From Syntrophomonadaceae bacterium (GTDB lineage: Bacteria; Bacillota; DSM-12270; Thermacetogeniales; Thermacetogeniaceae), in contig DULK01000078.1 of assembly GCA_012840385.1 (NCBI GenBank), positions 62,001-126,000 of the forward strand: DNA of 64,000 nucleotides, in the 5' to 3' direction. Position 1 is the stretch's first letter. Each line of letters opens with the position of its first letter. The notes beneath the pieces are model-generated. The model made no database searches. It had not been told where the DNA came from and saw nothing but the letters and a program-made list of their open reading frames with translations. Below are positions 1-9,551 of this stretch, piece by piece. A program made the position numbers and the translations under genes.

Positions 1-231
1 TATCTGCCCGCTTGTGAGAATTTTCGCAAGTTCCCCGGAAGATCCCGGCTGGTAAACGGGAATTCCCGTTCCCTCCACATATTGCTTAACGGGAGGTGCA
101 GCCAGTTTTCGCCCCCTTCCCCGGGGTCGATCGGGCTGGGTGACCACCCCCAGAAGAGGCCATCTGCTGTTCCGGAGCATCTCCAAAGTTGGTATTGCAA
201 ATTCCGACGTTCCCATAAACAGGATGTCCAA
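1..231 (-). CDS. fmt: Methionyl-tRNA formyltransferase, N-terminal part (cut by window edge)
   Basis: Formylates the methionine on initiator tRNA using 10-formyl-tetrahydrofolate. I translated the 77 codons present; they begin MDILFMGTSEFAIPTLEML and continue with VVTQPDRPRGRGRK, the typical N-terminal Rossmann strand and GRG(R)K segment of Fmt. There is no upstream ATG in frame; a TAG stop lies three codons before a TTG at 229-231. An AGGGG Shine-Dalgarno overlapping the def stop sits about 10 bases ahead, so TTG is the start. The C-terminus lies outside the window. It directly follows def, the enzyme that later removes the formyl group. Confidence 0.93.
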   Translation of the reverse strand, partial: MDILFMGTSEFAIPTLEMLRNSRWPLLGVVTQPDRPRGRGRKLAAPPVKQYVEGTGIPVYQPGSSGELAKILTSGQI

Positions 232-246
232 TTTGTTCTACGCCCC

Positions 247-708
247 TCAGGATTCTTTGCTGTCGATGAACCTGATCGCCTTGTCGATAAAGAGAATACC
301 GTCAAGGTGATCGATCTCGTGTTGAAGCGCACGCGCCAGTAAGCCGTTGGCTCGAACTTTGACAACTTTTCCAGCACGGTCCAAACCCTTGACTTCTACC
401 TGTTCGGCACGCTTGACCTCTCCGGCTACCCCCGGGATGCTCAGGCAGCCCTCTACCGCAATATCTTCCCCACGACTGCCGATTATCTCAGGATTAACAA
501 GCTCCAGCAGGCCATCTCCGGCATCCACCACGATAACCCGTTTGGAAATACCGATCTGGGGAGCAGCCAAACCCACCCCCTTTGCAGCATACATGGTATC
601 GGCCAGGTTATCCAGCAGCTTGAGGATGTTCTTGTTAATCACAGGAACCGGACGTGCCTTTTCGCGCAGCACCTGATCCCCCAGCTCCACAATTCTGTAT
701 ACCGCCAT
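247..708 (-). CDS. def: Peptide deformylase
   Basis: Removes the N-formyl group from nascent proteins; metal-dependent hydrolase. All three family motifs are present: [10 protein letters not shown] near residue 43, EGCLSIPG near residue 86 (metal-binding Cys) and QHEIDHLDG near residue 129 (two metal-binding His and the catalytic Glu). At 153 residues it has the usual length. It sits between priA and fmt with only 15 bases to the fmt start codon, so def and fmt are probably co-transcribed. This pairing is very common in bacteria. Confidence 0.97.
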   Translation of the reverse strand: MAVYRIVELGDQVLREKARPVPVINKNILKLLDNLADTMYAAKGVGLAAPQIGISKRVIVVDAGDGLLELVNPEIIGSRGEDIAVEGCLSIPGVAGEVKRAEQVEVKGLDRAGKVVKVRANGLLARALQHEIDHLDGILFIDKAIRFIDSKES

Positions 709-750
709 AGTTTTTGAGACACCTCGCAGCGCAAAATCTAATGCAATTTA

Positions 751-2745
751 TTAAAATCCATAAGGATCAACTTCAATACCAATTATAACATTAGTTTTTT
801 TCCGGTAGCCCTGAATGCATGCACGAAGCTTGCCGTGAATGCCGCTACAATCCCCCTTCAGGATTAGCTGCCACCTGAAGCGGTTTTTCACACGCCGGAC
901 AGGAGATTGGGCAGGCCCCAGGACGGTCAGGTTTTCGTTTTGAAATATACTTCGCAGGTCCTCCGCCAGGGCCATCGCCAACGAGGCAACCTCCTGTTCT
1001 TTTTCTCCGGTAAGTCGCAAGCGTATTAAATCCCCAAAAGGGGGATACCCGAGAAATTCCCGGGACCGGGCTTCCTCCTTGTAGAACACATTATAGTCAT
1101 TGCTGCAGGCTGCCACAATACTATAATGGTCAGGGAAATAAGTCTGCACAACAACCTCCCCGGGCAATTGGCCGCGGCCGGCCCGGCCGGCAACCTGGGC
1201 AAGCAGTTGATAGGTTCTCTCTGCAGCCCGGTAATCGGGAAGATTCAGGGCCAGATCTGCATTCAATACTCCTACCAGGGTTACCCAGGGGAAATCATGA
1301 CCCTTTGCCACCATCTGGGTACCAAGCAGGATGTCGGTTTCTCTTCTTGCAAATTCGCCTAATATTCTGGAAAAAGATCCTTTTTTTCGGGTCGTATCAA
1401 AATCAAGCCGCTGCAGGCTTGCACCGGGATACAAACTTCTGATTTCCTGTTCGACCCTTTGGATCCCGGTTCCCAGAAAAGATAACCTCTTTGAACACCC
1501 ACACCAGGGGCAGCGGTCCGGCAGGGAAGTTTTATGGTTGCAATAGTGGCACTGCAGGCTTCGGGTAGCTTGATGATAAACAAGAGATATGGAGCAGTGT
1601 TTACACCTTAACACATAGCCGCACTCAGAACAGAAGACGAGTGGTGCATACCCCCGGCGATTGAGAAACAGGATCACCTGTTCTTTTCGTTCCAGGCGGA
1701 GCGCAATCTGCTCCCGCAAATACCGGCTTATCAAACCAGAACTCCCTGCCCGGTGTTCAGATCTGAGATCAATAACAGTGATCCGGGGCAACTTACGTCC
1801 TGAAGGTCTCTGGTGCATGGTCAACATCCTGTAATTGCCTTTGACGGCATGCGTAAAGCTTTCCAGGGAGGGAGTGGCACTCCCGAGCACAAGGACCGCC
1901 CTGTTGTAACGGGCGCGCTGACAGGCAACGTCACGGGCATGGTAGTAAGGCTGTTCCTGCTGTTTGTAAGAGGGATCGTGCTCTTCATCAACGATAATCA
2001 GACCTAAGTTCTGAAAGGGGGCAAAAACCGCCGATCGGGGGCCGATGAGTATCTTCACCCTCCCCAACTTGATGTCCTCATAAACTTGGTATTTTTCACA
2101 AAGTCCCTGCCTGCTATGCCAGATCGCCACCTGATCCCCGAGGACGCTTCGAAACCATGCATCCGCCTGGGGGGTAAGAGCGATTTCGGGTACCAGGTAG
2201 AGCACCTGGCGGTTCATGGACACAGCAGTGGCCGCCGCCCGCAGGTAGACCTCGGTTTTCCCGCTACCGGTAACTCCGTGCAGCAAAAATTGTTTAAAAC
2301 AACCGGCTTGAAGAGCAACCTCAATCTCACGCAACGCCTTAACCTGTTCCCCTGAAAGTACAAGCCGTTGCGGGCGGGTAAAGGTAAGCGTATCTTGACC
2401 GGTCTGTGTTTTTAAATTCCTCAAAGGCTTTGCTGGTGGAGTCATCAGTTTTAATATTTCAGCCAGAGGCTGCACGTAATAATCCGCCATCCAGCGCCCG
2501 ATCGTCAAGAGTTCAGAAGTCAAACCGGGATCAGAACTAACTGAAAGAATCTCCTTTAAATGAATTCCGCCTGGAGGTTCACTGTACCCGATGATCCACC
2601 CATCAACGATGAGGGACCCAAAAGGGACTACCACCCGGCTTCCAATTTCCGGCTTAGGCAAATGGGGAGGAACCCGGTAGTAGAAAAAATGGTCAAGAGA
2701 AGGATGATTGATATCAACGGTTACTTCTGCACATGCTTCCCCCAC
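751..2745 (-). CDS. priA: Primosomal protein N' (replication restart helicase PriA), lacking the winged-helix segment
   Basis: Superfamily 2 DNA helicase that reloads the replisome at stalled forks. Visible in order: the 3'-DNA-binding domain (residues 1-105), Walker A GVTGSGKTEVY (about 157), DEEHD box, GSATPSLES motif, four Cys pairs of the zinc-binding insertion (CSECG, CKHC, CHYC, CPWCG), and the C-terminal lobe with GTQMVAKGHDFP and QVAGRAGRG. At 664 residues it is short. Only about 20 residues separate the N-terminal domain from the helicase lobe, where family members usually carry an 80-100 residue winged-helix region. The start is GTG with GGAGG eight bases upstream. Confidence 0.95.
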   Translation of the reverse strand: MGEACAEVTVDINHPSLDHFFYYRVPPHLPKPEIGSRVVVPFGSLIVDGWIIGYSEPPGGIHLKEILSVSSDPGLTSELLTIGRWMADYYVQPLAEILKLMTPPAKPLRNLKTQTGQDTLTFTRPQRLVLSGEQVKALREIEVALQAGCFKQFLLHGVTGSGKTEVYLRAAATAVSMNRQVLYLVPEIALTPQADAWFRSVLGDQVAIWHSRQGLCEKYQVYEDIKLGRVKILIGPRSAVFAPFQNLGLIIVDEEHDPSYKQQEQPYYHARDVACQRARYNRAVLVLGSATPSLESFTHAVKGNYRMLTMHQRPSGRKLPRITVIDLRSEHRAGSSGLISRYLREQIALRLERKEQVILFLNRRGYAPLVFCSECGYVLRCKHCSISLVYHQATRSLQCHYCNHKTSLPDRCPWCGCSKRLSFLGTGIQRVEQEIRSLYPGASLQRLDFDTTRKKGSFSRILGEFARRETDILLGTQMVAKGHDFPWVTLVGVLNADLALNLPDYRAAERTYQLLAQVAGRAGRGQLPGEVVVQTYFPDHYSIVAACSNDYNVFYKEEARSREFLGYPPFGDLIRLRLTGEKEQEVASLAMALAEDLRSIFQNENLTVLGPAQSPVRRVKNRFRWQLILKGDCSGIHGKLRACIQGYRKKTNVIIGIEVDPYGF

Positions 2746-2804
2746 TGAAACTTCCTCCAGTAACTCTCAATACTTCTAATCTTCTCAATTCCCTATTATA
2801 ACAG

Positions 2805-2832
2805 GGAAAAAAGGCTGCACAAACGCAGCCTT
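2805..2832 (-). terminator. Intrinsic terminator downstream of metK
   Basis: On the minus strand an 8-bp perfect stem AAGGCTGC/GCAGCCTT with a 6-base loop is followed by a run of six T and then CCC. It lies about 40 bases after the metK stop and before priA, so it probably ends the yicC-to-metK transcript. Confidence 0.85.
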
Positions 2833-2874
2833 CTCCAGTGTCAAAAGGTTAGGAATTAAGCAGGAATAAGATTA

Positions 2875-4065
2875 TTACCTTGCCAAAGTTGCCGCTTCTT
2901 TTCGGAGGTATTCGGCCCGGTCTACCTTCTCCCAGGGAAGGTCGAGATCCGAACGCCCGAAATGCCCGTAGGCAGCGGTCTGCTTGTAGATAGGTCGGCG
3001 CAAATCCAACGCCCTGATAATAGAGGAAGGTTTAAAATCAAATATCTCCTTAATCAACCGGCAGATAGCATCGTCAGGAATAACTCCCGTCCCAAAGGTG
3101 TCCACCGAAATGGAAATGGGGTTGGCAACACCGATGGCATAGGCAAACTGCACTTCGCAACGCCGGGCCAAACCCGCAGCTACAATATTTTTGGCAACAT
3201 ACCTGGCAAAATAGGATGCGGAGCGGTCGACTTTGGTGGGATCCTTTCCGGAAAAAGCACCCCCCCCATGCCGCGCCATACCTCCATAGGTATCGACGAT
3301 GATCTTACGGCCGGTCAATCCCGTATCTCCTTGAGGCCCACCGATGACGAAACGGCCTGTCGGGTTGACATAGAAACGCGTTTTCTGATCGATGTATTCG
3401 GGTGGAATGGTGGTTTTAATCACCTGCTCGATAATATCTTGCTTGATCCGCTCCAGCGGCACATCCGGTCGATGCTGGGCCGATACGACAACCGCATCCA
3501 CCCGCAGTGGCCTGTCATCTTCGTATTCTACGGTTACCTGGGTTTTTCCATCTGGACGAAGATAAGGCAGAATCCGCTCTTTACGCACTTCGGCCAGCCG
3601 CCGGGCAAGGTTGTGAGCAAGGTTGATCGGCATGGGCATCAAATCGGGAGTCTCATCGGTGGCGTAACCAAACATCATCCCCTGGTCCCCTGCTCCCAGC
3701 TCCTGCGACTGAATTTCACCCGTTTTTACTTCAAAGGCGCTGTCGACACCCAGGGCAATATCAGGAGATTGCTCCTCTATGGAGGTGATGACGGCACAAG
3801 TATCACAGTCAAACCCGTATTTTGCCCTGGTATAGCCGATTTCCCTGACGGTTTCTCTGACAATCCGCGGAATGTCGATATAGCATTCGGTGGTGATCTG
3901 CCCGGCAACAAGAACGAGGCCGGTCGCTACCAGGGTTTCACAGGCAACACGAGCCAAATTGTCCTTTTCATAAATAGCATCCAGAATAGCATCAGAGATC
4001 TGGTCAGCAATCTTATCGGGATGCCCCTCTGTCACCGATTCGGAAGTAAATAAACGCCTCGCCAA
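2875..4065 (-). CDS. metK: S-adenosylmethionine synthetase
   Basis: Makes S-adenosylmethionine from methionine and ATP. Diagnostic motifs: [12 protein letters not shown] at residue 15, the hexapeptide [12 protein letters not shown] near 120, [13 protein letters not shown] near 240 and [17 protein letters not shown] near 265. At 396 residues it is full length. The start is TTG; no ATG or GTG precedes the conserved [17 protein letters not shown] segment. It lies four bases after the coaBC stop, so there is no room for an S-box riboswitch directly ahead of it, unlike many Firmicute metK genes. Expression probably comes from the upstream operon. Confidence 0.97.
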   Translation of the reverse strand: MARRLFTSESVTEGHPDKIADQISDAILDAIYEKDNLARVACETLVATGLVLVAGQITTECYIDIPRIVRETVREIGYTRAKYGFDCDTCAVITSIEEQSPDIALGVDSAFEVKTGEIQSQELGAGDQGMMFGYATDETPDLMPMPINLAHNLARRLAEVRKERILPYLRPDGKTQVTVEYEDDRPLRVDAVVVSAQHRPDVPLERIKQDIIEQVIKTTIPPEYIDQKTRFYVNPTGRFVIGGPQGDTGLTGRKIIVDTYGGMARHGGGAFSGKDPTKVDRSASYFARYVAKNIVAAGLARRCEVQFAYAIGVANPISISVDTFGTGVIPDDAICRLIKEIFDFKPSSIIRALDLRRPIYKQTAAYGHFGRSDLDLPWEKVDRAEYLRKEAATLAR

Positions 4066-4069
4066 AATA

Positions 4070-5275
4070 TCACACCATCCTTTTTTTCGTTGTCAGCAGC
4101 TTTATGACTTGATCAATAATCGCACGCGCTAACTCTCTTTTCGTCATCTTGGGAAGTTTTACGGTCGTTCCGTCGGGAAAAAACAGTGTTGCCACATTGG
4201 TGTCCACCCCAAAACCGGCACCTTCCTCGGTCAGGTCATTGGCAACAAGAAGATCGAGATTTTTTCGTTTTAATTTAGCCCTGGCGTTCTCCACTATATT
4301 TTCTGTCTCCGCTGCAAAGCCAACCAGAACCTGATCCCTTTTATTGTCACCAAGATGCTGAAGAATGTCGGGGGTGCGCTCCAACTCAAGAGTCATAACG
4401 GCCTCATCTTTTTTAATTTTTTCAGCGGCTCTTTGCCTCGGCCTGAAATCGGCTACCGCTGCAGCCTTAATGACAACATCTGCAGTGTCGAAATGTTTTA
4501 TCACAGCGTCGAACATTTCCTGGGCCGTTTCGACCGGTATCAAGTCCACCCCCGCAGGCGGCTCTAGATGGCAGGGACCGCTCACCAGTGTGACACGGGC
4601 TCCCCGTTCTCTTGCCTCCTGCGCAATGGCATAACCCATCTTTCCGGAACTGTAGTTGGACAAAAAGCGCACAGGATCGATCGGTTCACGGGTCGGGCCT
4701 GCTGTAACGAGGACATGTTTTCCGCTCAACTCATGTTTGGCGGAAAAAATCTCCTCAAGGGCTGAAACAATTTTATCCAACTCTGCAAGCCTTCCCTTTC
4801 CGGTCGTGCCGCAGGCCAACCTTCCTTCATCCGGTTCCACGAAAAAGTACCCCTGTTCCTTTAAAAATTGCATCGATTTTTGAAAAATAGGGTTTTCGTA
4901 CATTCCTACGTTCATGGCCGGTGCGATAATTACAGGAGCCCTCGTTGCAAGGAGTGTCGCCGAAAGAAGGTCGTCTGCCAGACCTGCTGCCAGTTTTGCA
5001 ATAAAATTTGCTGTGGCAGGTGCTACCAATACCACATCGGCACGTTGAGCAAGACTGATATGCCCGATTTCCCAACTCTGTGGCGAATCAAACATTTCCA
5101 CATAAACAGGATGCTGCGAAAGAGTCTGCAGCGTAAGCGGAGTCACAAATTTCGTGGCAGCCTGGGTCATGATCACATAAACTTCATATCCCTTTTTAAC
5201 AAGCATGCTGGTCAATTCAGCTGCTTTATATGCGGCAATGCTACCCGTGATTCCAAGGACAATGCTTTTCTTCAT
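4070..5275 (-). CDS. coaBC: Bifunctional phosphopantothenoylcysteine decarboxylase/phosphopantothenate-cysteine ligase
   Basis: Two consecutive coenzyme A biosynthesis steps in one protein. The N-terminal CoaC flavoprotein (about residues 1-180) shows [23 protein letters not shown] and the active-site Cys in [12 protein letters not shown]. The C-terminal CoaB ligase (about 185-395) shows [18 protein letters not shown] and SNYSSGKMG. At 401 residues it matches the fused bacterial form. Its start overlaps the rpoZ stop by four bases (ATGA), which indicates translational coupling. Confidence 0.97.
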   Translation of the reverse strand: MKKSIVLGITGSIAAYKAAELTSMLVKKGYEVYVIMTQAATKFVTPLTLQTLSQHPVYVEMFDSPQSWEIGHISLAQRADVVLVAPATANFIAKLAAGLADDLLSATLLATRAPVIIAPAMNVGMYENPIFQKSMQFLKEQGYFFVEPDEGRLACGTTGKGRLAELDKIVSALEEIFSAKHELSGKHVLVTAGPTREPIDPVRFLSNYSSGKMGYAIAQEARERGARVTLVSGPCHLEPPAGVDLIPVETAQEMFDAVIKHFDTADVVIKAAAVADFRPRQRAAEKIKKDEAVMTLELERTPDILQHLGDNKRDQVLVGFAAETENIVENARAKLKRKNLDLLVANDLTEEGAGFGVDTNVATLFFPDGTTVKLPKMTKRELARAIIDQVIKLLTTKKRMV

Positions 5276-5478
5276 TTTATCTTCAGCTTGGGCCGCTCAA
5301 TATGGAGTTTCCCCTGGGCAATCTCCTCAAGTGCAATACTCACAGGTTTTAATGAATTTCCTTCCCCTTCGGCCTGGTCAACTTCCGTTAGCCTGCGGGC
5401 CCGCTTCGCTGCCGCCACTACCAGCTCATATTTGCTTTCTACTTTTTTTATTAAGACATCAAGGCTTGGCTGTTGCAA
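5272..5478 (-). CDS. rpoZ: RNA polymerase omega subunit
   Basis: Small RNA polymerase assembly subunit. The core SLDVLIKKVESKYELVVAAAKRAR is the omega signature, followed by a short tail (KPVSIALEEIAQGKL). Two TTG starts are possible. The outer one (5499) lies inside the gmk 3' end with the AGGAG touching it. The inner one (5478) has GGGAGG seven bases upstream and begins MQQPSLDVL, as omega proteins usually do, so I chose it. It sits between gmk and coaBC in the same order as in Bacillus. Confidence 0.9.
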   Translation of the reverse strand: MQQPSLDVLIKKVESKYELVVAAAKRARRLTEVDQAEGEGNSLKPVSIALEEIAQGKLHIERPKLKIK

Positions 5479-5492
5479 TTGAATTCCTCCCT

Positions 5493-6068
5493 TCACCAAC
5501 TCCTGCGGGCTTTTTCTTTCCTGATTATTTCCATCATTTCTTCCAAAGCCCTTTCCTGCCGATCGTTGACAACCACATAATCATATCCGGAGGCAGCCTG
5601 AAGTTCTTGATTCGCAGAACTTAAGCGTTTCCTGATCGCCTCCTGCGAGTCGGTACCTCGTTTGGTAATTCGGGCACCAAGCTCTTCTAAGGACGGTGGC
5701 CTAATAAAAATTAAAACTGCATCCGGAAACAACTTCTTTACCTGGTTCGCTCCCTGGATATCCAGTTCCAGCAAAACGTCTTTTCCGTATTGCAGGCTGT
5801 CTTTTACGTACGAGATGGGTGTTCCGTAATAATTATCGTAAACCCTGGCCCACTCGAGAAATTCACCTGCTTTGATTTTATCCAAAAATTCATCGGTAGA
5901 GACGAAAAAATAATCCACCCCGTTTCTTTCACCTGGACGGGGAGGGCGCGTGGTCACCGATACCGAATAAGCCAGATCAGGAAGTCGTTGCCGCAATAAG
6001 GTGCATAAAGTACCTTTCCCCGAACCTGATGGTCCAGATACTACGATCAGAAGTGGTTTTGCGGTCAA
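5493..6068 (-). CDS. gmk: Guanylate kinase
   Basis: Phosphorylates GMP to GDP. P-loop GPSGSGKGTLC is near residue 12, and the GMP-binding stretch SVTTRPPRPGERNGVDYFFVS near residue 36, followed by FLEWARVYDNYYGT. At 191 residues it is of normal length. It begins with TTG preceded by an AGGACAGGGCGG ribosome-binding region. Its last codons overlap the alternative outer rpoZ start, which fits a tightly packed remA-gmk-rpoZ-coaBC operon. Confidence 0.97.
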   Translation of the reverse strand: MTAKPLLIVVSGPSGSGKGTLCTLLRQRLPDLAYSVSVTTRPPRPGERNGVDYFFVSTDEFLDKIKAGEFLEWARVYDNYYGTPISYVKDSLQYGKDVLLELDIQGANQVKKLFPDAVLIFIRPPSLEELGARITKRGTDSQEAIRKRLSSANQELQAASGYDYVVVNDRQERALEEMMEIIRKEKARRSW

Positions 6069-6094
6069 TTCCGCCCTGTCCTCCTGTTGTCCGA

Positions 6095-6361
6095 TTATTC
6101 CTCCAGCTGCTGGGATGGTTCCTTGACAGAGAGACGGTTTGCTACAGTCTCAGGTTGCACAGCGGAAAGGATCACGTGATCACTATCTGTAATGATGACT
6201 GCTCTTGTCCGTCTTCCGTAAGTTGCATCGATCAACATTCCCCGGTCCCGTGCTTCCTGAATGATCCGCTTGATTGGTGCCGACTCCGGGCTGACAATCG
6301 CCACGATCCGGTTAGCGGAGACAATATTGCCGAAACCGATGTTAATTAATTTTATTTCCAT
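6095..6361 (-). CDS. remA: DUF370/RemA family regulator
   Basis: Begins [32 protein letters not shown] in the RemA (formerly DUF370) pattern; 88 residues is the family length. RemA is a DNA-binding activator of biofilm matrix and osmoprotection genes in Bacillus subtilis. That function is inferred here from homology and from its place just upstream of gmk. A clear GGGAGG site precedes the ATG. Confidence 0.93.
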   Translation of the reverse strand: MEIKLINIGFGNIVSANRIVAIVSPESAPIKRIIQEARDRGMLIDATYGRRTRAVIITDSDHVILSAVQPETVANRLSVKEPSQQLEE

Positions 6362-6391
6362 AATAACCTCCCTCTAGTTATCTCCTCACAG

Positions 6392-7270
6392 CTATTCCAC
6401 ATTTTGTACCTGCTCCCTCATTTTTTCCAGCTCACTCTTGACCTCAATTACTAAAGGCGAAATAACGAGGTCCGCCGCCTTTGATCCGATTGTATTAATT
6501 TCCCGGTTCATCTCCTGGATTAAAAATTCTATCCTTCTTCCCACCGGCTCCGTAGAGTGCAGCATCTCTGTCAATTGTTCAAGATGGCTTGACAACCGCA
6601 CAATTTCTTCCGTGATACTGCTTCTCTCGGCATACAGGACGACCTCGCTCAGAAGCCGCGCTTCATCAATTTCCGCATCCTCCAGCATGGCCTGGAGTCG
6701 ACTTTTCAAGCGGTTCATCAACTCTTGATTTAAAACAGGTATTCGCCGTTCAATTGTGGACAGGATCTCTGAAATGCGGGTTTTGCGCTCTGTAAAATCC
6801 TCGAATATTCTTTTACCTTCCCGCACCCGCATGGAAACAAGCTGCTCCAAAGCTTCGTTTAAGGCCTTTTGCAATACCGCCCACGCTTTTTCAAGATCCT
6901 CTTCCTGCTCTTCAACAACTATTACATCCGGAAACTGAGCAAGCTGGATGACATTCAATTGGAAATCAATATTAAGCATTTCCGCCAATTCCCTTAAGCA
7001 ATTATAATACGCAATAACCAAATCTTTGTCAAGCTTAACGTTACGTTTTTTCTCACCCTCATCCTCAATATTAACATATACTTCCAGATGCCCCCTGACC
7101 ACTCTTTTCTGGATCTCTTGCTTGATACGCTCCTCTAAGGATATGTACGGCCGCGGTATTCTTACCATTATTTCACAAAAACGGTGGTTCACACTGCGAA
7201 TCTCAATGCTCACCTTGAGGCCGGCTTCTACAGCTTTACCGCTTCCAAAGCCTGTCATACTCTTCAACAC
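6392..7270 (-). CDS. yicC: YicC/YloC family endoribonuclease
   Basis: The family hallmark KSMTGFG lies at the N-terminus, and the C-terminal DUF1732-type end reads GRRIEFLIQEMNREINTIGSKA. YicC-family proteins are stress-associated endoribonucleases. The track start TTG (7291) would add residues not seen in the family. The GTG at 7270 (MLKSMTGFG) or the TTG next to it fits better, but neither has a good Shine-Dalgarno; instead a strong hairpin (7278-7317) sits immediately upstream. About 293 residues with the chosen start. It heads the yicC-remA-gmk-rpoZ group as in Bacillus. Confidence 0.92.
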   Translation of the reverse strand: MLKSMTGFGSGKAVEAGLKVSIEIRSVNHRFCEIMVRIPRPYISLEERIKQEIQKRVVRGHLEVYVNIEDEGEKKRNVKLDKDLVIAYYNCLRELAEMLNIDFQLNVIQLAQFPDVIVVEEQEEDLEKAWAVLQKALNEALEQLVSMRVREGKRIFEDFTERKTRISEILSTIERRIPVLNQELMNRLKSRLQAMLEDAEIDEARLLSEVVLYAERSSITEEIVRLSSHLEQLTEMLHSTEPVGRRIEFLIQEMNREINTIGSKAADLVISPLVIEVKSELEKMREQVQNVE

Positions 7271-7277
7271 AAAGGCG

Positions 7278-7317
7278 CCCGGCCACGCCAACGACGTCTA
7301 AAGCGTTGGAGGCCAGG
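7278..7317 (-). other. Stable hairpin over the yicC translation start region
   Basis: On the minus strand CCTGGCC pairs with GGCCGGG (one G-U pair) and inside it CCAAC pairs with GTTGG, leaving a 12-base loop. No T-run follows, so it is not a normal intrinsic terminator. It lies between the dapL stop and the probable yicC start and could affect translation or mRNA stability. Confidence 0.5.
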
Positions 7318-7349
7318 CTTTCAACTCCTTCCAAAAGTAATCTGACATA

Positions 7350-8519
7350 TTACCAGAGCCTACCGAAAGCGTTCTTGATCCTGGTAAAGGCCTCTGCGAT
7401 CCGTTCTTTATCAACCGTCAAGGCGATCCGGAAATACCCCTCGCCATGATCTCCATAGCCAATCCCCGGTGTAATGACAACCCCTGCTTTTTCCAAGACC
7501 AGTTCTGCGAACTGCGTTGAGGTGTAACCATGAGGAACCTGGATCCACATATAGATAGTGGCCTTTGGCAATGTACCGTTCCAGCCCATGCTGCGCAGCC
7601 CCTCTACGGCAACGTCCCGCCTTTCCTGATAAACAGCCCTCATCCTCTCTATACACTCCTGGGGGCCTTCCAGCGCAGCGATCCCGGCATATTGAATTGC
7701 CTGAAAGACACCGGAATCCAGGTTTGATTTAAGCGTTCCCAGCGCTTTGATTATTTCCGGATTCCCGGCTGCCCATCCCAACCGCCAGCCCGTCATGTTA
7801 TAAGTCTTCGATAAAGAGTGGAATTCAATACCGACATCTCTCGCACCCTGAACCTCCAGGAAGCTTGGAGCAGCATAACCGTCAAAGGTGATTTCGGAAT
7901 AGGCGGCGTCATGACAGACAATTATATCATAGGCCCGGGCAAAGCTTACCACTTCTTCGTAGAATTTCTTGTCGGCAACGGCCCCTGTCGGGTTGTTCGG
8001 ATAATTGATAAAGAGCAGCTTGGCCTTTCGGGCAACGTCCGACGGTACCAAACTCAAATCAAGGAGAAAGCCCTTATCCTCGTCGAGCGGGAGGAAATAG
8101 TTCTCGGCCCCGGCCAGCGACGCTCCTATGGAATAAACAGGATACCCGGGGTCCGGTACCAGAGCGTAATCCCCTTCCTGGAGATAGCAGAAAGAAATGT
8201 GCCCGATACCCTCCTTGGAACCGATCAAAGTAACGATCTCGCTATTTGGGTCGAGGGTTACACCGAATCTTGCTTGATACCATTTTGCCACGGCAGCCCT
8301 AAATGAAAGAAGCCCCGTCGAAGTAGGATAACGGTGGTTTTCGGGATTGTACGCCTGTTTTACAAGAACCTCGACAATATGCTCAGGTGTCGGCAGATCC
8401 GGGTCACCAATTCCCAGGCTGATTACATCAACCCCCTTAGTTTTGGCTTCCTCGATTTTCTGCTCAATCCGGGCAAACAAATAAGGCGGCAACGTTGCCA
8501 GGCGATTTGCAACTTTCAT
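7350..8519 (-). CDS. dapL: LL-diaminopimelate aminotransferase
   Basis: PLP-dependent class I/II aminotransferase that converts tetrahydrodipicolinate directly to LL-diaminopimelate. Visible: [18 protein letters not shown] near residue 35, [10 protein letters not shown] near 170, and the PLP lysine in [20 protein letters not shown] near 235. At 389 residues it matches the DapL family. Assignment over other aminotransferases rests on overall pattern and on dapF lying nine bases upstream. Together they give meso-diaminopimelate, matching the DNPR motif in the MurE of this window. Confidence 0.9.
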   Translation of the reverse strand: MKVANRLATLPPYLFARIEQKIEEAKTKGVDVISLGIGDPDLPTPEHIVEVLVKQAYNPENHRYPTSTGLLSFRAAVAKWYQARFGVTLDPNSEIVTLIGSKEGIGHISFCYLQEGDYALVPDPGYPVYSIGASLAGAENYFLPLDEDKGFLLDLSLVPSDVARKAKLLFINYPNNPTGAVADKKFYEEVVSFARAYDIIVCHDAAYSEITFDGYAAPSFLEVQGARDVGIEFHSLSKTYNMTGWRLGWAAGNPEIIKALGTLKSNLDSGVFQAIQYAGIAALEGPQECIERMRAVYQERRDVAVEGLRSMGWNGTLPKATIYMWIQVPHGYTSTQFAELVLEKAGVVITPGIGYGDHGEGYFRIALTVDKERIAEAFTRIKNAFGRLW

Positions 8520-8527
8520 TCAAGACC

Positions 8528-9391
8528 TCAACTCCTTTGATGATGATTTAAAAAGCTCTCACTCAATCTTCCTTCAAATACTTCTTCCGCCGGACCTGTC
8601 ATGTAAACATGATTGTTAGCTGCCCACTCCACAAGCAGCCGCCCGCCGGGCAGATTTACCTGTACCCTCCGGTCCAGCCTGCCCGTCAGAACGCCTCCCA
8701 CCACTGCGGCGCAGGTACCCGTCCCACAGGCCAGGGTCTCTCCGACTCCTCGCTCCCAAACCCGGAGATTAATCTCTTCCGGTGTCTTGACTTCGATAAA
8801 CTCCACATTGGTCTGGTTTGGAAAGATCTTGTGATGTTCCAGGCGCGGTCCCAGGGTTTTTACAGGAGCATTCGATACATCTGGGACAAAAAGCAGACAA
8901 TGCGGGTTTCCCATAGAAACGGCAGTAAACTTAAAACTTTCGCCTCCCACGGTAATATCTTCTTCGATTACCCTTGCACCATCATAACCTGCAACGGGAA
9001 TCGCCTCCCCGGTTAAGATGGGCTCTCCCATATCTACTTTTACTGCGACGACTTCCTCACCGTCCAGGATGATCTCCGGCAGCTTGATGCCGGACCTGGT
9101 GTTTATCTCGAAGGACCTGTCTTTAACAAGGCCCCGTTCATAAGCATATCTCGCAACACAGCGGATAGCGTTGCCGCACATTTCGGGTTCCGATCCGTCG
9201 GCGTTGAAGATGCGCATATTCAAAAGACCCTGCTCTTGAAATACGAGCACAAGTCCGTCCCCACCTACCCCGAAGTTCCGGTTACAGATCCTGCGAGCAA
9301 AACCGGACAGCTGATCCTCAGGTATAAAGCCGGGATCCTCTTCTATCAGAATGAAATCATTCCCCAATCCATGCCACTTGGTAAAATGCAT
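8528..9391 (-). CDS. dapF: Diaminopimelate epimerase
   Basis: Converts LL- to meso-diaminopimelate for lysine and peptidoglycan. Starts MHFTKWHGLGNDFILIEE and carries both catalytic cysteine motifs: MCGNAIRC (about residue 72) and ACGTGTCAA (about 217). A longer reading back to 9445 exists, but the ATG at 9391 has GGAG eight bases upstream and matches the family N-terminus, giving 287 residues. It forms a two-gene operon with dapL. Confidence 0.95.
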   Translation of the reverse strand: MHFTKWHGLGNDFILIEEDPGFIPEDQLSGFARRICNRNFGVGGDGLVLVFQEQGLLNMRIFNADGSEPEMCGNAIRCVARYAYERGLVKDRSFEINTRSGIKLPEIILDGEEVVAVKVDMGEPILTGEAIPVAGYDGARVIEEDITVGGESFKFTAVSMGNPHCLLFVPDVSNAPVKTLGPRLEHHKIFPNQTNVEFIEVKTPEEINLRVWERGVGETLACGTGTCAAVVGGVLTGRLDRRVQVNLPGGRLLVEWAANNHVYMTGPAEEVFEGRLSESFLNHHQRS

Positions 9392-9506
9392 GATTCTTCT
9401 CCACTCCCTCTCCACCCATTCCCGTTTCAGCGGAGATAAAAACATCGGTACCCACCTGTTACTAGATTAACCTATAATAACTGAAACAGCAAGAAGGAGA
9501 AAAAAC

Positions 9507-9551
9507 ATGACAGACCTTCACGTCACTTCCGGTGACACCATCGGAGGATGA
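9507..9551 (+). CDS. Possible 14-residue peptide upstream of cooC
   Basis: ATG at 9507 is preceded by AAGGAG at an 8-base spacing and reads MTDLHVTSGDTIGG before a TGA. Reading on past the TGA gives 16 more sense codons before TAA. No similarity recognised. It could be a leader peptide, a remnant of a decayed gene, or chance. Confidence 0.25.
   Translation: MTDLHVTSGDTIGG

Noticed and set aside
2962-4053. 363-codon plus-strand ORF opposite metK
   Set aside because: It is the antisense shadow of a high-confidence metK gene and shows no protein-family pattern.
4868-5482. 204-codon plus-strand Cys-rich ORF
   Set aside because: Antisense to coaBC and rpoZ; cysteines are scattered without a recognisable zinc or cluster pattern.
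9473-9478. TATAAT on the plus strand upstream of the small ORF as a promoter
   Set aside because: No -35 or extended -10 element at an acceptable distance, so I do not call it as a promoter.
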